Positions 1 to 9,469 are shown, counted from the first letter of the stretch. The stretch: 64,000 nt of DNA from an uncultured Erythrobacter sp. (GCA_947502305.1 CANMZA010000001.1:1240001-1304000), one strand, 5' to 3'. Notes: generated from the letters alone by a model not told the origin. Made by a program: numbers and translations.

Positions 1-274
1 TATCGGCGCCCAGTTTGGGATCCCATGGCCCATGCGCCTGATTATCATCGCCCAAAACGCGGACGAGATCATAGGCGAGGTCCTTCATCTCCTCAGGCTT
101 TACGCTTTCATCCGGGCGCGGCTGCGTTCCGGCATCGCTGAATTTTACATCGGCAAAATTCACCGGATCTCCGGGGCGCGAACGCGGCTCTGGCACATGC
201 AGAGCCAGCGCAGGGCGGTTGCCCCCACCTGTTTTATCCGGGGCTGGTGTCGGAGTGTCAGCCTGATCGGCCAT
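1..274 (-). CDS. Branched-chain 2-oxoacid dehydrogenase E1 subunit alpha, N-terminal part
   Basis: Only the first 91 codons are inside the window; the gene runs off the left edge. The ATG at 274 follows a GGGAG ribosome-binding site about eight bases upstream. The translation has a disordered Pro/Gly-rich start, then HVPEPRSRPGD, QPRPDES and YDLVRVLGDDNQAHGPWDP. To my knowledge this is the N-terminal block of alphaproteobacterial 2-oxoisovalerate dehydrogenase E1-alpha. That enzyme is thiamine-diphosphate dependent and decarboxylates the 2-oxo acids of Val, Leu and Ile. The catalytic core is not visible, so the substrate is inferred from the N-terminus only. Confidence 0.7.
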   Translation of the reverse strand, partial: MADQADTPTPAPDKTGGGNRPALALHVPEPRSRPGDPVNFADVKFSDAGTQPRPDESVKPEEMKDLAYDLVRVLGDDNQAHGPWDPKLGAD

Positions 275-367
275 AAAGCGCTCTCCCAAAGAGTGCGGCA
301 GCGCCCAAAGAGCGCGCCAGTTGAGAGCCGCGTATGTCAGCCATTCGCCCCGGTCAAGGACGCGAAA

Positions 368-1351
368 TCACACCGCAACAGGAGCCTTGATCGGGGCCAA
401 CGGAGCGTAATCATGCACAAGAAAATCATCGATTTTGTAATCGAAAATTGTTTCAGGCTTTCGAGTGATTTCGAAGGTCGGATGCCCTTGCGGTTCGCGA
501 GTCAGTTGTTCCTCGATCAGATGCGCATGGTTTAGATAGAGGTGAACGTCCCCGCCCATCCACACCAGCTCGCCCGGCTCCATCCCGGTTTGCTGCGCCA
601 TCATCCGCGTCAGCAAAGCGGCAGACCACAGGTTAAACGGCAGGCCGAGCGCCACATCGCAGCTGCGTTGATAGAGGACGCAGTTGAGGCGGCTTTTGCC
701 ATCTTTTTGGCCCGCCTTTTCGCCCGCAACATGAAACTGATAGGTCTTGTGACACGGCGGCAAAGCCATCTGGTCCAATTCCGCGACGTTCCACCCCTCT
801 AGGATGTGGCGGCGGCTGCCGGGATTGGTTTTGAGGCTCTCGACAATTTGCGCGACCTGATTGATGCCCGGCCCGCGTTCAAACAAGCCGTCTTTGCGGT
901 ACCGATAGGTCGGCCAATCGACCCATTGTTTGCCGTAAACCGGACCAAGATCGCCCCAGCGCGCGGCGAAGGCCTCGTCCTCCGCAATTCGTTCAGCAAA
1001 GGACGTGATGCTGATATCATCGCCGGTTTCTTTGACATAGCGGGCATGCGGCCATTCATTCCAAATTTTCACGCCCTGCAAGACCAGCGGGCGGATATTC
1101 GTCTCTCCGGTCAGGAACCACAGCATCTCGCGGCTGGCGGTTTTCCAATAGACACGCTTCGTGGTCAGCAGCGGCATCGCGCCGCCCGCCAAATCATAGC
1201 GCAATTGCGCCCCGCAAATGGACCGTGTTCCGATCCCTGTGCGGTCGCTGCGCTCATTACCGCTGTCCCAAATCTGGCGCATCAAATCCAAATATTGCTG
1301 TTCTGGATGCCCGGTTTCGGGCGGCGGTTTTGGAATCGATGTCTTGGCCAT
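368..1351 (-). CDS. thyA: Thymidylate synthase
   Basis: Converts dUMP to dTMP using methylene-tetrahydrofolate. The family landmarks are present in order: RTGIGTRSICG near the N-terminus (phosphate-binding Arg), FLTGETNI, LGPVYGKQW, the active-site Cys in LPPCHKTYQFHV (about residue 200), RSCDVALGLPFNLW with the substrate-binding Asp and Asn, and the typical C-terminal YAPLAPIKAPVAV. A short Lys/Gly-rich insertion (AGEKAGQKDGKS) precedes the RSCD block. An in-frame GTG at 1381 would add 10 residues (MNCPPHIDAF); I prefer the ATG at 1351, but neither start has a clear ribosome-binding site. It lies downstream of, and on the same strand as, a DUF3429 membrane-protein gene. Confidence 0.97.
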   Translation of the reverse strand: MAKTSIPKPPPETGHPEQQYLDLMRQIWDSGNERSDRTGIGTRSICGAQLRYDLAGGAMPLLTTKRVYWKTASREMLWFLTGETNIRPLVLQGVKIWNEWPHARYVKETGDDISITSFAERIAEDEAFAARWGDLGPVYGKQWVDWPTYRYRKDGLFERGPGINQVAQIVESLKTNPGSRRHILEGWNVAELDQMALPPCHKTYQFHVAGEKAGQKDGKSRLNCVLYQRSCDVALGLPFNLWSAALLTRMMAQQTGMEPGELVWMGGDVHLYLNHAHLIEEQLTREPQGHPTFEITRKPETIFDYKIDDFLVHDYAPLAPIKAPVAV

Positions 1352-1426
1352 AAATGCATCTATATGCGGCGGACAATTCACCGCAAGTGGGCGGTAAAAG
1401 CTGTGGGCGCCAGTGGCTTGGTCAGC

Positions 1427-1450
1427 GCCTCGCTCAGTGCCTCGCTCAGC
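1427..1450. repeat. Short 12-bp tandem repeat
   Basis: Two adjacent copies of GCCTCGCTCAGY, followed by a degenerate third unit up to 1462, in the gap upstream of thyA. No function is apparent. Confidence 0.5.
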
Positions 1451-1468
1451 GCTTCGCCAAACGCCCCG

Positions 1469-1927
1469 CTAAACAATCGCCTCTGCCACAAAGCCCAGCG
1501 CAATGGTGAGCGCCCCTAGCCCCGCAGAAAGCTGCACACGAAGCCGCAGAAAATCACGCGCCGCATAGCCCAGCGCCTTGTCCGCCAAAGGCGACAACAG
1601 GATAAACACCCCCAAATATAGCAGCGCCGGCCCCGGCCAATCCCACCCAAGGCTCCATGGCAAAAACAGCGCAACTGCGATCAGGCTGGGCATGACCGCC
1701 ACCAGATAAGCGCCCGCACCCGCCTTTTTGCCGCTGGCAATCGCTTGCCCCCACCACACGCCGCCGAGAAAACTGAAAATCGCCGCAGCATAAGCGAACC
1801 CGCCTGCCAGCGCGGTGTAGGCATAATCATGCCCGCTCGCGGCGAGGCTGAGGCAGATGATTTGCGGCAAGAGGCCAGCATAGCCGAGCCATTTGGCCGC
1901 GGGCGTCAAAGAAGCGTTAGTGTCCAT
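1469..1927 (-). CDS. DUF3429 family membrane protein
   Basis: A 152-residue, very hydrophobic protein with about five predicted membrane segments. The sequence shows the DUF3429 pattern: an N-terminal W-LGYAGLLPQ segment, then FAYAAAIFSFLGGVWWG at residues 45-60, and a final short helix pair. The family is common in Proteobacteria and has no assigned biochemical role. The gene is divergent from the SDR gene at 2007 with a gap of 79 bases, so the two promoters probably share that space. No catalytic motif is visible. Confidence 0.8.
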   Translation of the reverse strand: MDTNASLTPAAKWLGYAGLLPQIICLSLAASGHDYAYTALAGGFAYAAAIFSFLGGVWWGQAIASGKKAGAGAYLVAVMPSLIAVALFLPWSLGWDWPGPALLYLGVFILLSPLADKALGYAARDFLRLRVQLSAGLGALTIALGFVAEAIV

Positions 1928-2006
1928 GCTGCGTCAAACATCATGGGGGGCGCATCTGTTCCCGGCTTTCCTTGCGAGTGCGCGCGAATTGCGCCACTCC
2001 ATCGCC

Positions 2007-2780
2007 ATGAACTTGTTTGATCTCTCAGGCCGCACGGCCATTATCACAGGCGGCAATGGCGGCCTTGGGCTGGGCATGGCGCGCGGTTTGGTCAAGGCCG
2101 GGGCGAATGTCGCGATCTGGGCGCGTAACCGGCAAAAGAACGCTGCCGCTTTGGACGAACTCAGCGCGATTGGCGGCGGAGAAGCGCTGGCGATAGAATG
2201 CGATGTTGGCGGCGAAGCGCAGGTCGAAGCGGCGATGGCGCAGACGTTGAAGGCATTCGGGCGGGTCGATGCGGCCTTTGCCAATGCCGGAATTTCGGGG
2301 GCCGGAACGCGCGTTCAGGATATGACAATCGAAGGCTGGGACCAGACGATGGCGATCAATGCTCGCGGCCCCGCTTTGGTCTATAAATATGCGTCCCGCC
2401 ATATGATTGAACGCGCCGCGAATGGCGATCCAGGCGGAAAGCTCATCGTCACCTCATCCGGCCAATCCATTATGGGCGTCAACAAAAGCTCCGACTACGC
2501 GGCCTCGAAAGCGGCGGTAAACGGCCTGACGCGGGGCGCAGCGTTTGAATTGGCGCGGCACCAGATCACGGCCAATGCGCTGTTGTTTGGATATTACGAA
2601 ACAGACATCACCGCCGCTGCCAATCCCAAATTTGGCGAATGGATTAAGCAGCGCGTTCCCCTGCGCCGCGCTGGCGATCATGAGGGATTGGAAGGGCTCG
2701 CGGTGTTTTTCGCATCCCAGCATAGCGATTATATCACCGGGCAATGCCTGCCGGTCGATGGCGGGCTTTGCATTAGCTGA
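2007..2780 (+). CDS. SDR family oxidoreductase
   Basis: Classical short-chain dehydrogenase of 257 residues. The nucleotide-binding glycine motif TGGNGGLG is at residues 14-21, the NAG motif at 93-95, and the catalytic Tyr164-x3-Lys168 pair sits in YAASK, with the preceding serine block at 149-152. The C-terminal PVDGG is typical. Overall resemblance is to the gluconate 5-dehydrogenase / 2-deoxygluconate 3-dehydrogenase type, but the substrate cannot be read from the sequence. The reading frame is open back to 1893, but that part overlaps the divergent gene and has no SDR similarity; the ATG at 2007 puts the first beta strand where the family has it. Confidence 0.92.
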   Translation: MNLFDLSGRTAIITGGNGGLGLGMARGLVKAGANVAIWARNRQKNAAALDELSAIGGGEALAIECDVGGEAQVEAAMAQTLKAFGRVDAAFANAGISGAGTRVQDMTIEGWDQTMAINARGPALVYKYASRHMIERAANGDPGGKLIVTSSGQSIMGVNKSSDYAASKAAVNGLTRGAAFELARHQITANALLFGYYETDITAAANPKFGEWIKQRVPLRRAGDHEGLEGLAVFFASQHSDYITGQCLPVDGGLCIS

Positions 2781-2967
2781 CCGCTTTTTTAGCTGACCCT
2801 TAGTCGGCTTACCGGGTGCGTGATCACCTGTAATCTTCGTCCCAACGCATAGGCATCCAATTGGTTCCAAAAGGTTTTTCGGAACGAAGCGGCTTGCCGG
2901 TCCGTTGGTTAGTCAAATGGCGGCGCGAATTCTTCGCCTGACGCCAGACCCAATTTCGGAGACTTCT

Positions 2968-3150
2968 ATGATTGAACTTCTTACCCTTATCGCCACCATC
3001 CTCCTCCCGCCATTGGGCGTTGCGATGAAGAAGGGGCTGAGCACTGATTTTTGGATCAACCTGATCCTGACGCTGGTGTTCTTTGTCCCCGGCCTGATCC
3101 ACGCCGTTTATGTGAACTATGTCGCTGGCGGGACAGCGCGCGTCGCATAA
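2968..3150 (+). CDS. YqaE/Pmp3 family small membrane protein
   Basis: A 60-residue protein with two hydrophobic helices (about residues 2-20 and 28-52). The Pmp3/YqaE signature is visible: LPPLGVAMKKG followed by FWINLILTLVFFVPGLIHAVYV. Members are small inner-membrane proteins linked to stress or membrane potential in yeast and plants; the bacterial role is poorly defined. The ATG at 2968 follows a CGGAG five bases upstream. A strong hairpin terminator follows the stop, so it is probably transcribed alone. Confidence 0.9.
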   Translation: MIELLTLIATILLPPLGVAMKKGLSTDFWINLILTLVFFVPGLIHAVYVNYVAGGTARVA

Positions 3151-3177
3151 GGGGCATCTAACTCCATAGAACAATCG

Positions 3178-3210
3178 GCTCGGGCCTGAGGATAATTCTC
3201 AGGCCCGAGC
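3178..3210 (+). terminator. Hairpin terminator after the yqaE-like gene
   Basis: A perfect 13-bp stem (GCTCGGGCCTGAG and its complement) encloses a 7-base loop and is followed by TGTTTGG. The T-run is weak, but the stem is strong and lies between two genes. Confidence 0.7.
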
Positions 3211-3248
3211 TGTTTGGTATCCGCGTCCAAAGTGAGTACGGCGAGAAT

Positions 3249-4592
3249 ATGAACGAAGAAAAGCCCGACAAATCGAGAGAACGCGCCGTACCCTCTGGCC
3301 GCTTGGCACGGATGGGGACATTTGGGCGATTGGTTGGCGGGGTTGCGGGCGGCATGGCGGCGGAAGGCGCACGGCGTTTGACCAGCGGCGAATCCCTGTC
3401 CCCGCGCGACCTAATCCTGACACCCGGCAATGTGCAACGCATGACCGACCGGCTCGCGCATTTGCGCGGTGCGGCGATGAAAATGGGGCAGATGATCAGC
3501 CTCGATTCCGGTGATTTCCTACCGCCGGAATTGTCCAAAATTCTCGCCTCGCTTCGCGATCAGGCGAATTTTATGCCGACAAAGCAGCTCGACACCGTTC
3601 TGCGCGCCGAATGGGGCAATGATTGGCGGCGGCAATTTAAATGGTTCAACCCCCGCCCCATCGCCGCCGCCTCTATCGGGCAGGTGCACAAGGCAATGAC
3701 CCGCGACGGCGAAGAATTGGCGATCAAGGTCCAATATCCCGGCGTCGCCAAAAGCATCGACAGCGATGTCGACAATGTGATGACGCTGCTGAAAGTTGCC
3801 GGTTTTGCCCCGCCCGAATTGGAAGTCGACAAATTGCTAGCGGCGGCCAAGAAACAGCTGCACGAGGAAGCCGATTACAAGCGTGAAGGTGAACAGATGG
3901 CGCTGTTCCGTGAGCGATTGGCGGGCGTGCCCGGCTTCGTGGTGCCTCAATTGCACGAAGGGCTGACGCGCGGTTCCATTCTGGCGATGAGTTTTGAAGA
4001 AGGCGTCGCAATCGAAGAATTGGAACAAGAACCGGCAGAGCGCCGCGATGAAGTGATGGCCCGGTTGATGCGGCTGGTCGCGCGTGAATTGTTTGATTTT
4101 GGCGTGATGCAAACCGATCCTAACTTCGCCAATTTCCGCTATCGGCGCGGCACAGGAGAGATCGTGCTGCTCGACTTTGGCGCGTGCCGCGATGTCGATC
4201 CTGACGTTTCAAATGGCTATCGCAAGATGTTAATCGCCGGGCTTGAAGGAAACCGCGAAGAGGTTCTGGCCGCAACCATCGACGCCGGATTTATGATGCC
4301 AATCGTCGCGGAAAAACACCCAGAGCGGGTGAACCGCATGATCGACGTCGTGATCGGCGAAATGCGCGAAGACGCCCCGTTTGATTTTGGCGATAGAGGC
4401 TTCGTCCCATTGCTGCGCGATGAAGGTTTAGAGATTGCGAAGGACAAGGACACATGGGCATTTCCGCCCATCGAAACCTTGTTTGTTCAGCGCAAGGTTA
4501 GCGGCACCGCGCTGCTTGGTGCGCGGCTAAAAGCGAAGGTCAATATCCGCCGCATGACCGAAGAAGTGCTCGCCTCAACGCAGGCCTTTTAG
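3249..4592 (+). CDS. ABC1/UbiB-family atypical kinase (ADCK/COQ8-like)
   Basis: A 447-residue member of the ABC1 (UbiB/COQ8) protein-kinase-like family, which supports ubiquinone metabolism through ATPase or kinase activity. The KxGQ motif (K78-x-G-Q81) that blocks the substrate pocket is present, as is the Ala-rich nucleotide loop IAAASIGQVH (138-147). Lys160 is in ELAIKVQYPG, the catalytic-loop equivalent is QTDPNFANF (288-296), and the metal-binding DFG is LDFGACR (309-313). There is no C-terminal membrane helix, unlike canonical UbiB, so it resembles the ADCK3/4 type more than UbiB. A Gly-rich stretch at 29-40 could be an amphipathic membrane-contact helix. It is convergent with the DUF885 gene. 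Confidence 0.93.
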   Translation: MNEEKPDKSRERAVPSGRLARMGTFGRLVGGVAGGMAAEGARRLTSGESLSPRDLILTPGNVQRMTDRLAHLRGAAMKMGQMISLDSGDFLPPELSKILASLRDQANFMPTKQLDTVLRAEWGNDWRRQFKWFNPRPIAAASIGQVHKAMTRDGEELAIKVQYPGVAKSIDSDVDNVMTLLKVAGFAPPELEVDKLLAAAKKQLHEEADYKREGEQMALFRERLAGVPGFVVPQLHEGLTRGSILAMSFEEGVAIEELEQEPAERRDEVMARLMRLVARELFDFGVMQTDPNFANFRYRRGTGEIVLLDFGACRDVDPDVSNGYRKMLIAGLEGNREEVLAATIDAGFMMPIVAEKHPERVNRMIDVVIGEMREDAPFDFGDRGFVPLLRDEGLEIAKDKDTWAFPPIETLFVQRKVSGTALLGARLKAKVNIRRMTEEVLASTQAF

Positions 4593-4604
4593 GCACCCCG
4601 CCCC

Positions 4605-6419
4605 TCACTCATCCAATTCATCCAGCGCCGCAATGCTATCTTCGGCGGCCAATCGCTCCCGCTCCGCTGCGATCCAGCGGTCGACATGTTCTTCGAGCAC
4701 GGAGAGCGGGATTGAACCGTTTTCCAAAACCGTATCGTGGAACGTGCGCAAATCGAAATTCGCGCCAAGCGCTTCCTCTGCGCGGCCGCGCAATTCGCGG
4801 ATTTTCAACTCGCCGACTTTATAAGCTAGCGCCTGACCCGGCCACGTCATATAGCGGTTCACCTCCGCATCGACATTCGCCGCCGTCAGCGCGGTGTTGT
4901 CGAGCATATAGGAGGCCGCGCGCTCTTTGCTCCACCCTTTGGAATGCAGGCCCGTATCCACGACAAGCCGCGTCGCGCGCCACATTTCATAGGACAAACG
5001 GCCCATCTGTTTGGCGGGCGTGTCATACAGGCCCATCTCAATCCCAAGCCGTTCTGAATACAGGCCCCACCCTTCGACAAAGGCGGTGAAAAACGTCCCG
5101 TTTGCACGCAAAGGGTGGATGTCCAATTCTTGCTGCAAAGCGATCTGATGGTGGTGGCCCGGCACGGCCTCATGCACGCCAAGCGCTGGCAATTCCCAAA
5201 GCGGGCGTTGGTCCAGTTCTGTCGTGTTGATCCGGTAAATGCCCGCCGCGCCGGTCTCTAACGAACCCGGTTCATAATAGGCGGTGGTGTTGCCCGGAGC
5301 ATTGGGCGCGGGGATCGGCGCAACGGTGTATGGTTGGCGCGGCAGACGCCCAAACAATTGCGGCATGAACCCATCAATATGTTTGGCCAGCGCCGCGACA
5401 TAGGCGACATATTCATCGACATCGGTCATGAAATATTGCGGATCGGTGCGCAGGTGCTCGATAAAGGCTTCTCGGCTTTCAAACCCTGCTTCTGACGCCA
5501 CTTCGACCATTTCGGCGCGGATGCGCGCAACCTCGGAAAGGCCCAGATTATGGACCTCGTCCGGGGTCATGTCGGTCGTGGTGAAACTGCGCACGCGGTA
5601 TTCGTAATATTCTGTCCCGCCCGGTGTCGCCATGATGCCCGGCGTTCCGGTTCGGCAATTGGGGGCGTAATCCTCGTTATAAAAACTCAGAAAATCGCGG
5701 TAAGACGGGATCACCACCCCTTCGATCAAAGCGCGCGCAGAGGATTTCAGCTGCGCCCATTGATCATCCGAAATCGATCCGGGTTTGTCGCCAGCGAAAG
5801 GCTGCCAAAAGGGCGAGGCGGTGTAATCATCGACGATCTGCTGCTCAATGCGCCCTTCAAAACCCTGCATCGGCTCGCATGGCTGCGTCATGCCAAGCGC
5901 GATTGCCTGACGGCTGCGCGCGATGCCTTGGTTGTTGACGCCGCGATAGGATTCCAGCCGCCCCAGATAACTTTCATAATCGGCCAAGGTGAAAAACGGC
6001 GAACGATAGGGCAGCGAGGCAAAGCCAGAGAACCAGCCGCCGCGATTGGTGAACAGGATATAGCGCGTGTGGTCATGGGCGCTGGCGGCGATTGTGTCAT
6101 CGAGGCTGCTGGCTAGCACGGCGTAATCGACTTGCAAATCAACCGGCAATGCATCGGCATCAATGGCATCCAGCCGGATCCGAAATGCGCGCGCTTCGTT
6201 CACGCCATCTTGATAGCTTTCGAGCGACATATCGCCCAATTGCCCATCTCCGCGCCGATCCCCGATGCTGGTGGCCAAAGTGGGGGATGCATCCAATGTC
6301 GCCTCCCACACTTCTTCGCGCAGGGTTTCATAATCTTCGACCGGCCCCGCAAATGCAGGATGCGCCATCAAAGCCAGAGGTGACGCCGCCAGAATGAATT
6401 TCGAGATCGAACCGCGCAT
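4605..6419 (-). CDS. Secreted DUF885 family protein (predicted metallopeptidase)
   Basis: About 604 residues with an N-terminal signal peptide (hydrophobic stretch, then AHPAFA-GP). The ATG at 6419 has a GGGGA ribosome-binding site; the longer frame from 6449 adds only MQDAEKGIKI before it. DUF885 proteins resemble zinc peptidases of the M2/M32 thermolysin-like fold. The sequence carries HEAVPGHHHQ near residue 415, an HExxxGH-type metal motif, with downstream FVEGWGLYSERLG as the likely third ligand region. Substrate unknown. It is divergent from the phosphatase gene at 6487, and the gap contains a half CtrA-like GTTAACC. Confidence 0.88.
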   Translation of the reverse strand: MRGSISKFILAASPLALMAHPAFAGPVEDYETLREEVWEATLDASPTLATSIGDRRGDGQLGDMSLESYQDGVNEARAFRIRLDAIDADALPVDLQVDYAVLASSLDDTIAASAHDHTRYILFTNRGGWFSGFASLPYRSPFFTLADYESYLGRLESYRGVNNQGIARSRQAIALGMTQPCEPMQGFEGRIEQQIVDDYTASPFWQPFAGDKPGSISDDQWAQLKSSARALIEGVVIPSYRDFLSFYNEDYAPNCRTGTPGIMATPGGTEYYEYRVRSFTTTDMTPDEVHNLGLSEVARIRAEMVEVASEAGFESREAFIEHLRTDPQYFMTDVDEYVAYVAALAKHIDGFMPQLFGRLPRQPYTVAPIPAPNAPGNTTAYYEPGSLETGAAGIYRINTTELDQRPLWELPALGVHEAVPGHHHQIALQQELDIHPLRANGTFFTAFVEGWGLYSERLGIEMGLYDTPAKQMGRLSYEMWRATRLVVDTGLHSKGWSKERAASYMLDNTALTAANVDAEVNRYMTWPGQALAYKVGELKIRELRGRAEEALGANFDLRTFHDTVLENGSIPLSVLEEHVDRWIAAERERLAAEDSIAALDELDE

Positions 6420-6486
6420 AATTTTTATCCCCTTTTCAGCGTCTTGCATCTTGCATGGCTTAGTTAACCTCTACTAATACTGCGCA

Positions 6487-6984
6487 ATGTCTAACGCGCC
6501 AGAAAATAAATTGTCCGTGTTGTTCGTGTGTCTCGGCAATATTTGCCGATCCCCTATGGCAGAGGGCGCCTTTCGCGATGCCGCTGCGAAAGCGGGTTTG
6601 GACGTGCATGTCGATTCCGCTGGGACGGCGAATTATCATATCGGATCACCGCCCGATCCCCGCGCCATTGCCGCCGCCAATGCCAATGGTGTCGATATTT
6701 CCGGCGCTCAGGCGCGGCAATTGGCGGATAGTGACTTTCGCGATTTCACCTATATTTTCGCGCTGGATAAGGCGAATTTGGCCGGGATCAGAGCGCGCAT
6801 GCCAAGGCAAGGGAGCGCGCCAATTGCAATGTTGCTGAGCGCGGTCGGCCAGCCGGATGAGCCTGTGCCTGATCCCTATTACGGGGATGACAGCGATTTT
6901 GACGATTGCTGGGCAACAGTGAGCGAGGCGGCAGAAGCGTTGGTGGCGCGTATGCTTAGCGACGGTGTGAATGCCCGGTTCTAA
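6487..6984 (+). CDS. Low-molecular-weight protein-tyrosine phosphatase
   Basis: 165 residues with the family loop C15-L-G-N-I-C20-R21-S22 near the N-terminus; C15 is the nucleophile and R21 binds phosphate. The general-acid loop is D129-P130-Y-Y-G. Length and order match the LMW-PTP family, which dephosphorylates phosphotyrosine in proteins; in bacteria it is often tied to polysaccharide export kinases, but no such kinase is nearby. It is convergent with recG, with only 15 bases between the stops. Confidence 0.95.
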   Translation: MSNAPENKLSVLFVCLGNICRSPMAEGAFRDAAAKAGLDVHVDSAGTANYHIGSPPDPRAIAAANANGVDISGAQARQLADSDFRDFTYIFALDKANLAGIRARMPRQGSAPIAMLLSAVGQPDEPVPDPYYGDDSDFDDCWATVSEAAEALVARMLSDGVNARF

Positions 6985-6999
6985 GGGAAGGTTTTAACC

Positions 7000-9075
7000 T
7001 CAACCCCCGCGCAGCAATTGCACGCCCCAATCGCGTTCAAACAAATAAAGCAGCACCCGCGCCGCTTCGCCGCGATCACTGGTCAATCCGCCATCATGTT
7101 CGATCAACATCCGCGCATCCGCATGGGCAATCGGCAGATATTTCTGCACCTGATCCAAATCAGCAATCCGAAACGCCGCATCGCCCGATTGCCGCGTGCC
7201 CAGCAATTCACCGCCGCCGCGCAATTCCAGATCTTCTTCTGCAATGCGGAAACCGTCCTGCGTCTCGCGCATCAAAGCCAACCGTTTTTGCGCCGTTTCA
7301 CTCAGCTCACCCCCGCGCAGCAATAAGCAGCGGCTCTTCTCACTCCCCCGCCCAACTCGCCCGCGCAGCTGGTGCAATTGCGCCAGTCCAAACCGCTCCG
7401 CCTGTTCGATCACCATCAATGTCGAGGATGGCACATCGACGCCAACTTCTATCACCGTCGTCGCCACCAGCAATTTCGCACCGCCACTGGCGAAGCGTTC
7501 CATATTGGCGTCTTTCACCTCTGGCTTTAACTGGCCGTGGACCATGACGACGTCATCGCCAAAATGCTCTTTTAATTCGGCATAGCGCGCCTCTGCCGCT
7601 GCAATATCGCCCGTCTGCCAATTGCCATTGGCCTCTCGCACCATCGGGCACACCCAATAGGCTTGCTGCCCCGTAGCCAAATGGCGGCCCACCCCGGCGA
7701 TCACATCGGCGCATCGGTCTTGCGACACTACCAGTGTTTCAATCGCCTGGCGCCCCGGCGGCAATTCATCCAGGCGGCTCACATCCATTTCGCCATATTG
7801 TGCCAAAGTCAGGCTGCGCGGGATTGGCGTTGCGGTCATCGCCAATGTGTGCGGCGCGCGCCGCCCCTTGCCCGCCAGAGAGAGCCTCTGCGCCACGCCG
7901 AAACGGTGTTGCTCGTCGATCACGACCAAACCTAGGTCTTTATAATTCACGCTGTCCTGAAAGATCGCATGGGTGCCGATCAAAATATCAATCGACCCAT
8001 CAAGCAATCCCATCAGAATGCCCTCACGCTCCCTACCCTTGGCGCGGCCCGTCAGCAGAGCAACCTCCACCCCCGTCGGCGCGGCCATCGACCGGATCGT
8101 TTCAAAATGTTGCCGCGCCAGAATTTCAGTGGGGGCCAGCAAAGCCGCTTGTTTACCCGCTTCATTGGCGATCAACATCGCCTCCAGCGCGACCACGGTT
8201 TTACCCGCGCCCACATCCCCTTGCAGCAATCGTAGCATCGGCGATTCCTGCTGAAGATCGCCGTCAATCTCTTGCACCGATCGTTTTTGCGCGCCCGTCA
8301 TCTCAAACGGCAATTTGAGCCGCGCCCTGAGCGACCCATCGCCCGACAATGCCTGCCCTTTTCGCCGCCGCCCTTCGGCTTTCACCATCAGCAGCGCGAG
8401 CGAATTTGCCAGCAATTCATCATAAGCGAGCCGGTCGCGCGCTTTCTCGTGCAAATCCTTATGCGCCAAATGCATCGCATCGCGCCATGCTGGCCAACCG
8501 GCCTGCTCAAACTGGCTGGGCTGAATCCATTCGGGCAATTCGGGCAAGCGGCCAAGCGCCTGAGCGGTCAAGGAGCCCAGTTTCGGCTGCGTCAGCCCCT
8601 CTGAGAGAGCGTAAACCGGCTCATTCAGACGTGCCAAATGCGCGGCGCTGTCTTCCTCCACATGGTCGGGATGCACGATTTGCAGCATATCGCCATATCG
8701 GTCGAGCCGCCCCGCTACCCAGCGTTTCTCCCCCACCGGAAACAGTTTTTTCGCCGAATAAGACGCGCGCCCAAAATAGGTCAGCGCGCAAATATTGCCG
8801 ACCTCATCCTGAGCCATAACCCGGTACGGCCCGCGTCCAGGATTATACGATGCGCGGTGCTCGATTGCGGTCAGGGCAACGATCACTTGCTCGCCCTCTG
8901 TCCCCTCATCAAGGTCAGTAATCGCGCGGCGCGTCACAAACCTTTCTGGCAAATGATAGGCAACATCCTTGATCCGCGTCAGGCCGAGTTTTTCCAGCGG
9001 TTTGGCCAATTTTGGGCCAACACCGTCCAAGGTTTGGCTTTCGGCAAAAACGGAATTGAGGATTTCGGGACGCAT
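7000..9075 (-). CDS. recG: ATP-dependent DNA helicase RecG
   Basis: 691 residues, the usual RecG length. The protein opens with the wedge/OB region (VGPKLAKPLEKLGLTRIKDV and YHLPERFVTRR). The helicase core follows: Walker A GDVGAGKT near residue 286, DEQH box near 385, motif III TATPIPRSL, and motif VI QLRGRVGRG. RecG remodels stalled replication forks and branch-migrates Holliday junctions. It is divergent from sdhE-mfd with a 56-base gap, so a shared promoter region is likely. Confidence 0.97.
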   Translation of the reverse strand: MRPEILNSVFAESQTLDGVGPKLAKPLEKLGLTRIKDVAYHLPERFVTRRAITDLDEGTEGEQVIVALTAIEHRASYNPGRGPYRVMAQDEVGNICALTYFGRASYSAKKLFPVGEKRWVAGRLDRYGDMLQIVHPDHVEEDSAAHLARLNEPVYALSEGLTQPKLGSLTAQALGRLPELPEWIQPSQFEQAGWPAWRDAMHLAHKDLHEKARDRLAYDELLANSLALLMVKAEGRRRKGQALSGDGSLRARLKLPFEMTGAQKRSVQEIDGDLQQESPMLRLLQGDVGAGKTVVALEAMLIANEAGKQAALLAPTEILARQHFETIRSMAAPTGVEVALLTGRAKGREREGILMGLLDGSIDILIGTHAIFQDSVNYKDLGLVVIDEQHRFGVAQRLSLAGKGRRAPHTLAMTATPIPRSLTLAQYGEMDVSRLDELPPGRQAIETLVVSQDRCADVIAGVGRHLATGQQAYWVCPMVREANGNWQTGDIAAAEARYAELKEHFGDDVVMVHGQLKPEVKDANMERFASGGAKLLVATTVIEVGVDVPSSTLMVIEQAERFGLAQLHQLRGRVGRGSEKSRCLLLRGGELSETAQKRLALMRETQDGFRIAEEDLELRGGGELLGTRQSGDAAFRIADLDQVQKYLPIAHADARMLIEHDGGLTSDRGEAARVLLYLFERDWGVQLLRGG

Positions 9076-9131
9076 CGCGGCATCTTATACCCGGTTGCGC
9101 CCATTCTGCGAGTGCCTTACCGCCCTTTTCC

Positions 9132-9419
9132 ATGAGTGATATGCCCGAAATGCCCACATTCGAAACGCGCCTGGCGCGCGCAAAATTCCGTGCCTGGCAC
9201 CGCGGAACGCGCGAGGCTGATTATATGATCGGCGGTTTCTTCGATCGTTATGCCGCCGAATGGGGCGAGGCAGAGATGGATTGGTTTGAAGATCTGCTCG
9301 CCGAAGATGATGTGGATATTATGGCGTGGGGCCTGCAAACGCAGGATGTGCCGCCCCGGTTTCAGGGCGCGCTGATCACAAAAATGCAAAAACTCGACTA
9401 CGTCGATATCCCAAGCTAG
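9132..9419 (+). CDS. sdhE: FAD assembly factor SdhE
   Basis: 95 residues, the size of SdhE (YgfY/SDH5). The conserved RGTRE (RGxxE, about residues 24-28) needed for flavin attachment is present, followed by DYMIGGFFDRY and the W-FEDLLAEDD block. The protein helps attach FAD covalently to the flavoprotein subunit of succinate dehydrogenase. Several ATG codons lie close together at the start; the first is used here. It lies 50 bases ahead of mfd on the same strand and is likely cotranscribed. Confidence 0.93.
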   Translation: MSDMPEMPTFETRLARAKFRAWHRGTREADYMIGGFFDRYAAEWGEAEMDWFEDLLAEDDVDIMAWGLQTQDVPPRFQGALITKMQKLDYVDIPS

Positions 9420-9469
9420 GGCCGCTTTTTCACCACAACCGCGCCGCCGCGCCCCTGACGTAGGCACCT

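Noticed and set aside
1893..2006. 38-codon extension of the SDR protein
   Set aside because: It overlaps the divergent DUF3429 gene start and has no similarity to SDR N-termini.
2824..3174. Minus-strand open frame opposite the YqaE-like gene
   Set aside because: The plus strand has a recognised family, ribosome-binding site and terminator; the antisense frame has none.
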